IMG/VR virus record: IMGVR_UViG_3300050821_000548
Span: 1 to 42,383 of that record
Strand: one strand, 5' to 3'
Length of the DNA stretch: 42,383 bases
From: a virus
The translations under genes were made by a program, and so were the position numbers. Below the pieces are notes generated by a model. It was not told where the DNA came from, searched no databases, and worked only from the letters and a program-made list of their open reading frames with translations. Of this stretch, positions 1 through 6,969 are shown in pieces (positions within the stretch are counted from its first letter, which is position 1; every line of letters starts with the position of its first letter).

Positions 1-19
1 AAACCTTAGGAGGGTTTAA
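1..19 (+). promoter_or_regulatory. Truncated copy of the hairpin leader carrying the ribosome binding site
   Basis: The window opens inside an inverted repeat that is complete at 41956-41976. Here only AAACC (1-5) of the left arm remains, followed by the loop TTAGGAG (6-12) and the right arm GGTTTAA (13-19). The Shine-Dalgarno core AGGAGG lies at 8-13, 8 bases before the ATG at 22. The truncation comes from where the contig was cut, not from biology. Confidence 0.6.
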
Positions 20-21
20 TC

Positions 22-594
22 ATGCCGAAAGCTAACAAACTGTTTCCAGGTAGGCCAAACTACACTGGCCCAACAAAAGGATGGTTCGGCCTATTGCATC
101 ACGAAGAGCTTTGCGAGACTTCGCATGATGTCATGGAGCGCGTAGCCTATGTGAAGGCTAACAAGCCTGCGCACGAGGTCGCAATCCGATTGCACAATAT
201 GATTTACCTTGGCAAAGTTGGCGCGGATTTCGTGGCCAAGCTTAACGCGCTCGACGCGGATTACTGGGCCAAGCGTGCCCCGCTCGACGCGGATTACGAG
301 GCCAAGCGTGCCCCGCTCCGCGCGGATTACGAGGCCAAGCGTGCCCCGCTCCGCGCGGATTACTGGGCCAAGCGTGCCCCGATCGACGCGGATTACCGGG
401 CCAAGCTTAACGCGCTCGACGCGGATTACGAGGCCAAGCGTGCCCCGCTCGACGCGGATTACGAGGCCAAGCGTGCCCCGCTCCGCGCGGATTACGAGGC
501 CAAGCGTGCCCCGCTCCGCGCGGAAGTCTTAGCCTACATCAAGAAACACATTCCTGATTGTGCTTGGAATGGCAAGACTTTGGTGTTCAAATAA
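22..594 (+). CDS. Hendecad tandem-repeat protein (hypothetical phage protein)
   Basis: A 190-residue protein of unknown function in three parts. Residues 1-65 form a non-repetitive head containing FGLLHHEELCETSHD and NKPAHEVAIRLHNM. Residues 66-164 are nine 11-residue units of the form L-[DRN]-A-D-[YF]-[EWRV]-A-K-R-A-P. The tail is unique and ends CAWNGKTLVFK. Small or hydrophobic residues at positions 1, 3, 5, 7 and 10 of each unit suit a right-handed hendecad coiled coil (inference). Similar charged 'ADYEAKR' repeats occur in many phage and environmental proteins without an assigned role. An AGGAGG sits 8 bases before the ATG. A second, differently arranged copy begins at 41979; it is the same locus seen across the contig junction. 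Confidence 0.85.
   Translation: MPKANKLFPGRPNYTGPTKGWFGLLHHEELCETSHDVMERVAYVKANKPAHEVAIRLHNMIYLGKVGADFVAKLNALDADYWAKRAPLDADYEAKRAPLRADYEAKRAPLRADYWAKRAPIDADYRAKLNALDADYEAKRAPLDADYEAKRAPLRADYEAKRAPLRAEVLAYIKKHIPDCAWNGKTLVFK
217..513 (+). repeat. 33-bp in-frame tandem repeat, nine units
   Basis: Units start at 217, 250, 283, 316, 349, 382, 415, 448 and 481, and a degenerate tenth at 514 passes into the unique tail. Variation is confined to a few codons: GAC/CGC at unit residue 2, GAG/TGG/CGG/GTG at residue 6, and CGT-GCC-CCG versus CTT-AAC-GCG at residues 9-11. The 3' copy of the locus (42174-42383) has a different order of unit types and adds CGT-GAC-GCG, AAC and TTC variants. This fits shuffling by recombination or slippage among units. 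Confidence 0.9.
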
Positions 595-595
595 A

Positions 596-1033
596 ATGCG
601 CCCCTTCGCTGACGCTATCATTTCCGCCTCGTGGCAGGGCCGGCTCGTTCGGTCCCTGTCGCCGGACATCTCAATTCAGCGCTCGGTATGGCTGTCGATC
701 CTGGCTGCCAGCGGTAAGGCGGAATTCAAGATCGAGCGCAATTGGTTTGTGGCTAACCATGAGCCAATGATCGAGCGTGTGCGTTTAAACGAGGATGGTA
801 CGCTTACGGCTAATTACTATGACCGCTATGGTAACTATCGCAAGGATTTCACCTTGCCGTACCATATCAACACGCTTCTCGAAGAGATGTCCAAGATGCG
901 AATGCGGCTCCTAATGACGCCGCCCGAGATTGTCGAATTCAACAACGCTTGCATCTATTGGCTCAGGCATCGGCCGGCGAAATACGCCAACCTGATACCG
1001 GGCTTCACTTACACAGGAGCGCACCGACCATGA
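596..1033 (+). CDS. Hypothetical early protein
   Basis: A 145-residue protein, not recognised with confidence. I start it at the ATG at 596, one base after the TAA of the repeat-protein gene, because an in-frame ATG farther upstream (560) would overlap that gene by 35 bases. No good Shine-Dalgarno is visible, so translational coupling is likely. The protein is soluble and rich in basic and aromatic residues. Its middle (NEDGTLTANYYDRYGNYRKDF) looks like a beta-hairpin motif, and the C-terminus (WLRHRPAKYANLIPGF) is basic. Its stop overlaps the next start in ATGA. The sequence contains GTTTAAAC at 783-790, read as R-L-N codons. Confidence 0.7.
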   Translation: MRPFADAIISASWQGRLVRSLSPDISIQRSVWLSILAASGKAEFKIERNWFVANHEPMIERVRLNEDGTLTANYYDRYGNYRKDFTLPYHINTLLEEMSKMRMRLLMTPPEIVEFNNACIYWLRHRPAKYANLIPGFTYTGAHRP

Positions 1034-1194
1034 GAACCTACAAAGAGGCTCTTTCCGCATCAAACCGCGCCGCCGAGCACGAAGCTGTGCGCCGCGTCAA
1101 TTACTTCTGGGACCTTGAATGGAACGGCCGCGCCGCCGAGCGCCGGGCCATCAACTCTCCTTGGCCGGCGAAACAGGAGGTTAACCATGCGTAA
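1030..1194 (+). CDS. Small hypothetical protein
   Basis: A 54-residue, highly charged protein beginning MRTYKEALSASNRAAEHEA and ending KQEVNHA. The start is set by the ATGA overlap with the preceding stop at 1031-1033. It has no membrane segment or cysteine motif. It is predicted to be mostly helical and may be an accessory early protein; no function can be assigned. Its end overlaps the next start by 8 bases, so these genes form a tightly packed rightward operon. Confidence 0.55.
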   Translation: MRTYKEALSASNRAAEHEAVRRVNYFWDLEWNGRAAERRAINSPWPAKQEVNHA

Positions 1195-1390
1195 TTCAAC
1201 CCGCTTGGAGCGGCTTCGGAAGCTCCGCGATCTGCTTCGTCGCATCACCCGGCATCCCAAACCGGACTTCGAGTTCGATATGGGCACGTTCGGCAAGGTC
1301 GCCGACGAGGAGCGGCAAACCGTTACGAACCTGAAATGCGTCACTCGCGCGTGTGCCTTGGGGTCTGCGGCGCTTACTCCATGGTTTTAA
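1187..1390 (+). CDS. Hypothetical protein, N-terminal half, ended by an in-frame TAA
   Basis: A strong Shine-Dalgarno (AGGAGG, 1176-1181) precedes the ATG at 1187. The reading frame gives 67 residues and stops at TAA 1388-1390, but the same frame continues open to 1606 with protein-like sequence. The N-terminal half has FDMGTFG followed by CVTRACALGSAALTPWF. I recognise this pattern (FDM, then a cysteine-alanine-leucine-glycine stretch, then P-W-F-x-x-R-G-L) from small hypothetical proteins of proteobacteria and their phages, where it continues without a break. The break thus falls inside the conserved block. A CAA to TAA change would explain it. The product may be truncated, or full length if the stop is read through. 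Confidence 0.6.
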   Translation: MRNSTRLERLRKLRDLLRRITRHPKPDFEFDMGTFGKVADEERQTVTNLKCVTRACALGSAALTPWF

Positions 1391-1606
1391 GATAGAGGTC
1401 TCCACGCTAAACGATATGGGGAAAGCGGTCTAACTGTGCTCTATCATGGCCAAGAGGACCTTGACGCGGGTGCGGATTTCTTTGGGATCACGAGTTCCGA
1501 GGCCGAGGGACTGTTCCTACCAGTCATCGGCCGCAAAAATACGGCGACTGACGTTGCTGACGCCGTGCAAGTATTAATCGACGAATACAAGCTGATCAAC
1601 TCTTAG
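1391..1606 (+). pseudogene. C-terminal half of the interrupted gene, same frame
   Basis: Immediately after the TAA the frame reads D-R-G-L, then LTVLYHGQEDLDAGADFFG, ITSSEAEGLF and DVADAVQVLIDEY, ending at TAG 1604-1606. FFGIT-S-EAEGLF followed by a DVA-containing helix is what I expect at the C-terminus of this small family, so this is very likely the lost half of the gene at 1187. There is no in-frame ATG and no ribosome binding site of its own. The last 11 bases overlap the 3' end of the convergent primase gene. Confidence 0.6.
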
Positions 1607-3488
1607 CCGGCAAATACCATCGGTCGCCGACTGGGCAATATGCCTTCAGCTTATCTTTGGACAGTGCGCGCAATCGCTTCGCTACTTCAGCGATTGCCGC
1701 CTGTCTATCTTCCTCGCTCTGAAATTCAGCGGTGCCTACGAGTTGGGTTGCGACGACTACCCCCGTGACGCCGGCCGCAGGGCCGTATGCGTTTAAACGT
1801 ACTAAGGCCGCGCCGATCTTGTGGGCGTCGAATGGATCGTCGGCTGCCACGAGAACGCGGTGCTCGCCGGCTGTGATGGGAAAGAATACTAGACTGCCGG
1901 CTATTGCGCGACCTTGGAACGTGAATGGCTCTGTCGGCTCCTCGGCGTCTTTGTGCTTGCGGACCCAGGCTTCGACGGTCTTGGAGCCACGGTTCGCTTT
2001 GCATTCAATAACGGTGTCAAAGCCCGCGATAAATGCGCTAGAGCCTCGTGCTGCTCTTTCAGCATCTTTGCCAGAGTGGTGGATCGCGATGACAGTGCAT
2101 CCAAACGTCTCGACGAGGCTATCGCAGAAGCGGATGAAACGCCCGGCGTCACCAGCATCGTTTTCATTAAGTCCTGCCATGCTCTTTGCCAGAGTGTCGA
2201 TAACGATAACGGAGACTTGCCGGCCGGCCGCTTTCTTCGCGATCTGGTCGCCAAATTCTTGGATTTCGTTGGCTTGCGAGACCATTGGCGCTGTCGTGAC
2301 GAAAAAATTTGGGATTGATTTGTCATATCCCTTCGCCGCCTTCCAAGCCCTTCGTCGCGCTTTCTTGATATTGTTTCGTCCTTCCAGCGCTGCGTAAACT
2401 ACAAGACCCTCGCTTGTCGGTTTCGAGCCAAACGTATCCGTCCCGCTCGCAACGGAGAGCGCAAGGTCTAGAGCTAGGAAACTCTTGTATGATTGTGTTG
2501 GCCCAAAAAGCAAGACGGTCGAGCTTTTCGGCACGACTAAGGGGACGATCCATTCGGGGTCTTTTCCTTCTTCCTGTTCGGTTTCGTCTTCGAGATAGAA
2601 GCGTGAACGGCGCTCCGGCTGCTGCGTTCTGAGGACTTCCGCCATCGCTGGCAGAGAACCGAACACTTCAGCAGCCGGAGCCACCGCCCATGCGCCGTCC
2701 TCGTTCTGACTGTATCGGCTCGCGTGGTCTATGATTTCGCGCAGCGCGTCGTCGTCCCAAGGAGGCTCACACTTCGGGTTCCAAATCTCCTCTAACAGTT
2801 CCCAAGATTTCTCCGGTGAGAGACCCAGGTTAAGTAATTCGCAAGCAAGACGGTAAGTGCGGTCATTTCCTCCTCGAAATTCCCTTGCAACGTCTCCTCG
2901 GCTAACGAGTAGAGCAAGGAGAGATCGTCCCCGATCAATGCTTCCTGGGAGGTCAAGGTCTGATAGAGTTGCTTTAGCTTCAACTGTTGGCTTTGCAACA
3001 GCAGCCGCAAGTCCAGCAGGTAGGTCGGCGATGTCTCGATCATCGAGTACCGTGTAAGGCTTGCCATCCACAACGGACGGCGGAATTAGAACATACGAGC
3101 CCCGGCCTCGGGTGTCAACGTCCTTCGCTAGCTTGGAAGCTGTAGGTGGAAGGGACCCAAGGTAGTATCTATGATACCCACCACGAGGAGTACCAACAAC
3201 ATAAGTGGGCATGCTAAAAGCAAGATCATCCCAATTACTCGCTCCATTTTTCCCATCTCCATTATCTATGTCGATCACGCACCATCCGGCCGTCTCGGGC
3301 TCGAACGCGACGTTGTAATCGGCCGCGCCCCACCAAGCATCGATCTTGGCCAAGTCGGTGGTGGCGTCCTGATACCCATGCTCGCACGCCGGCTTCTTCC
3401 CATTGACCTGACAAGGGAAAATCGGGATACCTGATGCTGCATAGGCCCGCGCTGCCGCGTGCCTTGGTGAGATAATTGTGCTTGTCAT
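1596..3488 (-). CDS. Primase-polymerase with RepA-like/AAA helicase domain
   Basis: A 630-residue replication protein that should prime and unwind phage DNA. Residues 1-170 are a Prim-Pol (archaeo-eukaryotic primase) domain: the acidic motif VIDID has D73 and D75, GGYHRYY has H106, and GSYVLIPPS follows. Residues about 312-520 are a RecA/RepA-type ATPase: Walker A GPTQSYKS at 329-336 and Walker B VIVIDTLAK with D431, followed by IAIHHSGKD. The C-terminal 100 residues look like a DNA-binding helical region. I start at the ATG at 3488, where GAAGG precedes; a TTG 16 codons upstream would also be open. It is the only leftward gene in the rightward early/replication block and converges on the gene at 1187. 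Confidence 0.93.
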   Translation of the reverse strand: MTSTIISPRHAAARAYAASGIPIFPCQVNGKKPACEHGYQDATTDLAKIDAWWGAADYNVAFEPETAGWCVIDIDNGDGKNGASNWDDLAFSMPTYVVGTPRGGYHRYYLGSLPPTASKLAKDVDTRGRGSYVLIPPSVVDGKPYTVLDDRDIADLPAGLAAAVAKPTVEAKATLSDLDLPGSIDRGRSLLALLVSRGDVAREFRGGNDRTYRLACELLNLGLSPEKSWELLEEIWNPKCEPPWDDDALREIIDHASRYSQNEDGAWAVAPAAEVFGSLPAMAEVLRTQQPERRSRFYLEDETEQEEGKDPEWIVPLVVPKSSTVLLFGPTQSYKSFLALDLALSVASGTDTFGSKPTSEGLVVYAALEGRNNIKKARRRAWKAAKGYDKSIPNFFVTTAPMVSQANEIQEFGDQIAKKAAGRQVSVIVIDTLAKSMAGLNENDAGDAGRFIRFCDSLVETFGCTVIAIHHSGKDAERAARGSSAFIAGFDTVIECKANRGSKTVEAWVRKHKDAEEPTEPFTFQGRAIAGSLVFFPITAGEHRVLVAADDPFDAHKIGAALVRLNAYGPAAGVTGVVVATQLVGTAEFQSEEDRQAAIAEVAKRLRALSKDKLKAYCPVGDRWYLPAKS

Positions 3489-3507
3489 TTGCCCTTCGGT
3501 GGGATAG

Positions 3508-3536
3508 GTTGTCGCACAATTCGGAGGGTTAGTCAA
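3508..3536 (-). promoter_or_regulatory. Weak sigma70-like promoter candidate for the primase gene
   Basis: On the minus strand, TTGACT (3536-3531) is followed after 17 bases by GACAAC (3513-3508). The -35 matches five of six consensus bases and the -10 matches only three, so this is a tentative call. It would start a short leader before the ATG at 3488 and would overlap the translation start of the divergent SprT-like gene. Confidence 0.25.
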
Positions 3537-3883
3537 TGCACATTACCCCGGCCATGATCGAAGGGGCTTATCAGTATCTCCTCACCACCCCGCCATTTAA
3601 CCGGTGGAAGTTCCCTGACCCCGAAGAGGTTTCATTTCGGGTGACAGCTGACCGGGTGTATGGATGGTACGATTGTGAGAACGGAACTCACCGGATTAGC
3701 GTTTCGATCAAGCGTGTCGGGCAAACAATTTCCTTGATCGAGACCGTGGCGCATGAGATGATCCACGTCTATCAGGCCCACCATCGTCGCGAGACGCCGA
3801 ACTCGCAGCACAACAAAGACTTCTATCGCCGGGCTAGATTGGTGTGCCAGTATCACGGCTTCGACTATCGGAGGTTCTGGTGA
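3536..3883 (+). CDS. SprT-like zinc metalloprotease domain protein (short form)
   Basis: A 115-residue protein with an HExxH zinc site, HEMIH at residues 73-77 inside IETVAHEMIHVYQ, and a likely third ligand in QHNKDFYRRAR (H92). This spacing and the 'H-N-x-x-F' element are typical of SprT/Spartan-like domains, which in cells cleave DNA-protein crosslinks; the substrate here is unknown. It lacks the C-terminal zinc ribbon seen in the second SprT-like protein (41315). A Shine-Dalgarno, GGAGG at 3523-3527, lies 8 bases before the ATG. It starts divergently from the primase gene and its stop overlaps the next start (GTGA). Confidence 0.85.
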   Translation: MHITPAMIEGAYQYLLTTPPFNRWKFPDPEEVSFRVTADRVYGWYDCENGTHRISVSIKRVGQTISLIETVAHEMIHVYQAHHRRETPNSQHNKDFYRRARLVCQYHGFDYRRFW

Positions 3884-4023
3884 CGCCTATTCCGCTCGGC
3901 ATAACAGTACTTTGCTACTGGTGGGTTGCTTTCGCTCATGCCAAATCCGGTGATTATGGCGTTGCTCTCGCATGGTTCGGCTTCGGGGTTGGCAACCTAG
4001 GCTTCTTGCTCGCGGCTGTTTAA
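3880..4023 (+). CDS. Small membrane protein
   Basis: A 47-residue protein with a GTG start at 3880, overlapping the previous stop as GTGA, with GGAGG 6 bases upstream. It has two hydrophobic stretches: ITVLCYWWVAFA near the N-terminus and VALAWFGFGVGNLGFLLAAV at the C-terminus, separated by the short polar segment HAKSGDY. That predicts a helical hairpin in the inner membrane. No family is recognised. The TAA stop lies within a GTTTAAAC palindrome, and the helicase ATG follows three bases later, so the pair is translationally linked. Confidence 0.6.
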   Translation: MTPIPLGITVLCYWWVAFAHAKSGDYGVALAWFGFGVGNLGFLLAAV

Positions 4024-4026
4024 ACA

Positions 4027-5664
4027 ATGAGATTGGAGTACAATGCTAAAACGGGTGCGTACTTTCTCAAAGTCCCGCGATCCGATCCAGCGAATATCCA
4101 GTCGCTCATTCGTGAGCACGGCTTCGACTTCTCGGTATCTGCTTCCAATGGTCAGGAGGCTGTTCTCCTTACTCATGATCCATACGCTGCCGCCACGTTT
4201 GGTGCCGTGGCAACGGATGCTGCGAAAGCAGCGCTCGGTCAGATACTCGGTGAGATAAATGCGTCTTGGAAAGCTGATAGCCAAGCTAATATTGCATGTC
4301 CCGCAGACCGCGAGCTATGGCCGTTTCAGCGTGCGGACATCGAATACGCGCTCCGGCGTCGCAATACGCTTATTGGAGATCAACCGGGCCTTGGGAAAAC
4401 ACCCGTGGCGATTTGCTTTGCTAACGAGATCAAAGCCAAACGGGTCCTTGTTGTCTGTCCGGCTAACATACGTATCCAGTGGGTCAAGAGGATACGTGAA
4501 TGGACGACTATGCCTTGGCCATATACGGTCCACCCTATTCTCAACTCGAAGCACGGTGTCCATCCCACCGCTGAATGGTCCGTGGTCTCCTACGACTTGG
4601 CTCGAACTGAGGCCATCCATAAGGCGCTTTTAAATGGAAAATACGACCTCCTCATCCTCGACGAAGCTCACTACCTCAAAGACATCGGTGCTCGAAGAAC
4701 ACGAACAATCTTTGGCGGCGGCGTTGCTCATCATCTGGAACCAATCGCCGAGCGATGCGACCGAGTTCTTGCGCTTACTGGAACGCCACTTCCCAATCGA
4801 CCTCGTGAAGCGTATACACTTGCTCGTAACCTTTGCTTCGATGCAATCGACTGGGCTTCTGAAGATAGTTTCAGGGAACGCTTCAACCCTTCAATGCGAA
4901 TTGAGCGCGTCGATCCAGTCACCGGCCGAACCAAAATCTACATAGACGAACGGAGTGGTAGACATGCTGAGCTACAAAATCGGCTACGCTCTCACTTTAT
5001 GGTACGTCATCTTAAGCGAGAGGTTATGCCACAGCTTAAGTTGCCAGTGTACGATCTCATCCAAGTGGAAGAGACGGGTGCTGTTAAGCAAGCTCTGGCT
5101 GCTGAAAGTTTGCTCGACATCGACCCAGAAAACCTCGAAGGAGCCGATGTTGAAGTGCTCGGACATATCGCTGTCGTCCGACGAATGATGGGCATAGCCC
5201 TCGCGCCTCAGGTCGCCGACTATGTTGACATGCTCATTGACGGCGGCGAAGAGAAGCTGGTAGTCTTCGCGTGGCATATCGAGGTCCTTAACATCTTGGA
5301 GAAGCAACTTGGCCGGCACGGACTTATCAGGATCGACGGATCGACCGGAGCCCTTAAGAAACAGCGGCTCGTCGATCAGTTCCGAACCGACCCGAGCATC
5401 CAGATTGCTCTGGGAAATATCCTTTCGATGGGCACTGGTACTGATGGCCTTCAAGATGTTTCGTGCCATGGTCTCATTGCAGAGCCCTCTTGGACCCCAG
5501 GTGAAAATATACAGTGCTTCGACCGTCTTGATCGTGGGGGACAGGGCCGAGCGGTACAAGGGGACATATTCGTTGCCCCTAATTCCGTGGCGGAACGAGT
5601 GCTCGCATCTGCGCTTCGTAAAGCACAAGTCACGCACAAAGCCCTTGATTGGAGGATAGAATGA
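4027..5664 (+). CDS. SNF2-type DEAH helicase
   Basis: A 545-residue superfamily 2 ATPase. A Q-like motif (LWPFQRADIEYA, about residue 98) is followed by motif I GDQPGLGKT (117-125), Ia VVCPANIRIQW, motif II DEAH (212-215), motif III LALTGTPLPNR, motif V GTGTDGLQ and a divergent motif VI (FDRLDRGGQGR, where SNF2 proteins usually have a HRIGQ-like element). Residues 1-95 are a small N-terminal domain of the HARP/SMARCAL1 or phage recombination-helicase kind. It probably acts in replication restart, branch migration or strand annealing. It starts 3 bases after the small membrane protein, with no clear Shine-Dalgarno of its own, and ends in an ATGA overlap. Confidence 0.92.
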   Translation: MRLEYNAKTGAYFLKVPRSDPANIQSLIREHGFDFSVSASNGQEAVLLTHDPYAAATFGAVATDAAKAALGQILGEINASWKADSQANIACPADRELWPFQRADIEYALRRRNTLIGDQPGLGKTPVAICFANEIKAKRVLVVCPANIRIQWVKRIREWTTMPWPYTVHPILNSKHGVHPTAEWSVVSYDLARTEAIHKALLNGKYDLLILDEAHYLKDIGARRTRTIFGGGVAHHLEPIAERCDRVLALTGTPLPNRPREAYTLARNLCFDAIDWASEDSFRERFNPSMRIERVDPVTGRTKIYIDERSGRHAELQNRLRSHFMVRHLKREVMPQLKLPVYDLIQVEETGAVKQALAAESLLDIDPENLEGADVEVLGHIAVVRRMMGIALAPQVADYVDMLIDGGEEKLVVFAWHIEVLNILEKQLGRHGLIRIDGSTGALKKQRLVDQFRTDPSIQIALGNILSMGTGTDGLQDVSCHGLIAEPSWTPGENIQCFDRLDRGGQGRAVQGDIFVAPNSVAERVLASALRKAQVTHKALDWRIE

Positions 5665-5924
5665 TCATCGTTAGAGTGGAATTACTCTCCGCGATAACCG
5701 GCGAGACCATCGAATTGGCTCGGATGGATATTTGCAACGAAGGCGGGACTGTTAATCTCGGGGACTATGGAGTTTATATCATGAGGGGCCGAGACAGGGA
5801 AGCTCTTTCAAAACGAAGAGTTCAACGGACCGCTAAAGTGTTAGGCCATCCACGGTTACGTGAGCATGTCTGGAATTTGGTGGCTAAAGCATTAACGTCC
5901 GCTGGATACGGAATTAGTGCTTGA
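5661..5924 (+). CDS. Conserved hypothetical phage protein
   Basis: An 87-residue protein that begins at 5661 (ATGA overlap with the helicase stop, GGAGG 5 bases upstream). The sequence MIIVRVELLSAITGETIELARM, then GDYGVYIMRG, a basic stretch and LREHVWNLVAKAL, belongs to a small family I recognise from many proteobacterial phages, always without assigned function. The first two-thirds predict beta strands and the last third a helix. It sits between the helicase and a non-coding stretch and may be an accessory replication factor by position only. Confidence 0.75.
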   Translation: MIIVRVELLSAITGETIELARMDICNEGGTVNLGDYGVYIMRGRDREALSKRRVQRTAKVLGHPRLREHVWNLVAKALTSAGYGISA

Positions 5925-6106
5925 CTGGCGCATCGAGTAAGCGTTAGTTTGGCTGCGACGCTGGCCGTATGGACGGACGATGAGCGGTTAATGCAACGCC
6001 CTTAGCGGGGCACGCGGAGGCCGGAACCCATCGAAGAATAGGCCAGTCGCGAATGGCTTAGAGGGCACCACCCTCACGGTGTCACGGATTTAAACAGGAG
6101 GTCTCA
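5925..6106 (+). other. Non-coding leader with possible RNA structure
   Basis: About 180 bases without a credible reading frame; every ATG is followed by a stop within a few codons. It contains GC-rich inverted segments: CGCG plus GGCC around 6009-6018 can pair with GGCC plus CGCG around 6042-6052, and GGCACC (6063-6068) can form a 6-bp hairpin with GGTGTC (6078-6083). ATTTAAAC and a perfect AGGAGG follow directly before the ATG at 6107. It may be a structured 5' leader, a small RNA or a regulatory site; I recognise no known RNA family. Confidence 0.4.
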
Positions 6107-6652
6107 ATGGAAGGTTTGACAGGCGGTTACGTTATCTTCGGCAAGACGGTGAAGACCGGGGATTACGAGAATGAGAAGTCCGAGGTCCGGTTGGACTTCA
6201 GCGACCCCAACGTGCTCGACGCGGCCGGTGCTCTGGCTCAGGCCAAGACGATGGAGCTTCTCGGTAAGACAAAACGCGCGCCTAAGGTTTCCGAACCCGC
6301 GCCGGCTGACAAGACAAGCGTGACTGGTGACGACAAGGTTATTCGTCGTGGTCCAGGTCGCCCCCCGAAGGTCGAGACAGCAACTCCGGCCGCTGATCCT
6401 GCCGCAATCGATGTCGTGACTACCGTTGCGCCAGCGGAACCCGCCGATGATTTGCTGACTGCTGCCGCTGAGCCGGTTGCGACGATCACGGACGCTGATC
6501 TTGTGGCCGCTCTCAACCGCAAGGTCGGGCAGACCAAGAATGCAATCGCGATCAAGCAAGTGATCGGTCGCTATGTGACGCCACCAAAGTCGGCTAAGGA
6601 AATTCCGCAAGAGAAACGCGCGGAGTTCCTCGCGGAGATCGAGAAGCTGTGA
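6107..6652 (+). CDS. Hypothetical replication-module protein with AT-hook-like motif
   Basis: A 181-residue protein. Residues 1-55 form an ordered domain (LTGGYVIFGKTVKTGDYENEK). Residues 60-130 are a low-complexity Ala/Pro linker containing RRGPGRPPK, an AT-hook-like DNA-binding sequence. The C-terminal 45 residues (DADLVAALNRKVGQTKNAIAIKQVI) are helical. AGGAGG precedes the ATG by 6 bases. Position directly before the Cas4-like nuclease and SSB-like genes suggests a DNA replication or recombination accessory role; the same arrangement is common in podophages. Function is not established. Confidence 0.8.
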   Translation: MEGLTGGYVIFGKTVKTGDYENEKSEVRLDFSDPNVLDAAGALAQAKTMELLGKTKRAPKVSEPAPADKTSVTGDDKVIRRGPGRPPKVETATPAADPAAIDVVTTVAPAEPADDLLTAAAEPVATITDADLVAALNRKVGQTKNAIAIKQVIGRYVTPPKSAKEIPQEKRAEFLAEIEKL

Positions 6653-6969
6653 TCGCCCACAGCGAGCATACACGGTGCATACAATGCGGGCTTCCTAGCT
6701 TCGGGAGCCCGCTCTGCCACGATTGCCTGGAGGATGTCGATGGAAAACCAGCCCGAACACAGCCCGCTCGGAGCGAGCAGCGCGGAGCGGTGGATGAACT
6801 GCCCCGGCTCAATTGCATTGTTGCAGACTTTGAAGATCGACGACGAAACGGACGAGCCGGACTATCGGAAGAACGGGGTTGCTGCCCATGCTGCGGCGGC
6901 GAGTTGCCTTTTGTCGGGGGAGGATGCCTGGACTGTGGTTGGCCAAGTCTTTCACGGCGTCGAGATTGA
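6649..6969 (+). CDS. Possible overlapping gene: double zinc-ribbon protein
   Basis: A 106-residue frame starting at GTG 6649 (GTGA overlap with the preceding stop) and running 230 bases into the nuclease gene in another frame. The first 30 residues, in sequence no other gene uses, have CIQCGLPSFGSPLCHDC, a convincing zinc knuckle. The final 25 residues, although fully overlapped, contain CPCC, ten residues, then CLDCGW, a second CxxC-CxxC pair. The Arg/Pro-rich middle looks like out-of-frame translation. So at least a short zinc-finger peptide is likely here. The full-length version is uncertain: the second pair could be chance from the GC-rich nuclease coding sequence. Confidence 0.4.
   Translation: MIAHSEHTRCIQCGLPSFGSPLCHDCLEDVDGKPARTQPARSEQRGAVDELPRLNCIVADFEDRRRNGRAGLSEERGCCPCCGGELPFVGGGCLDCGWPSLSRRRD

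Noticed and set aside
217-513. Direct repeats resembling a CRISPR array
   Set aside because: The 33-bp units are tandem without spacers, stay in frame and encode the hendecad protein; no cas genes apart from a Cas4-like DUF2800 nuclease that is normal in phages.
209-532. A second open frame (107 codons) through the repeat array
   Set aside because: Repeat length is a multiple of three and the array has no stop in this frame, so the frame stays open automatically; the product is low-complexity Arg/Ser/Pro.
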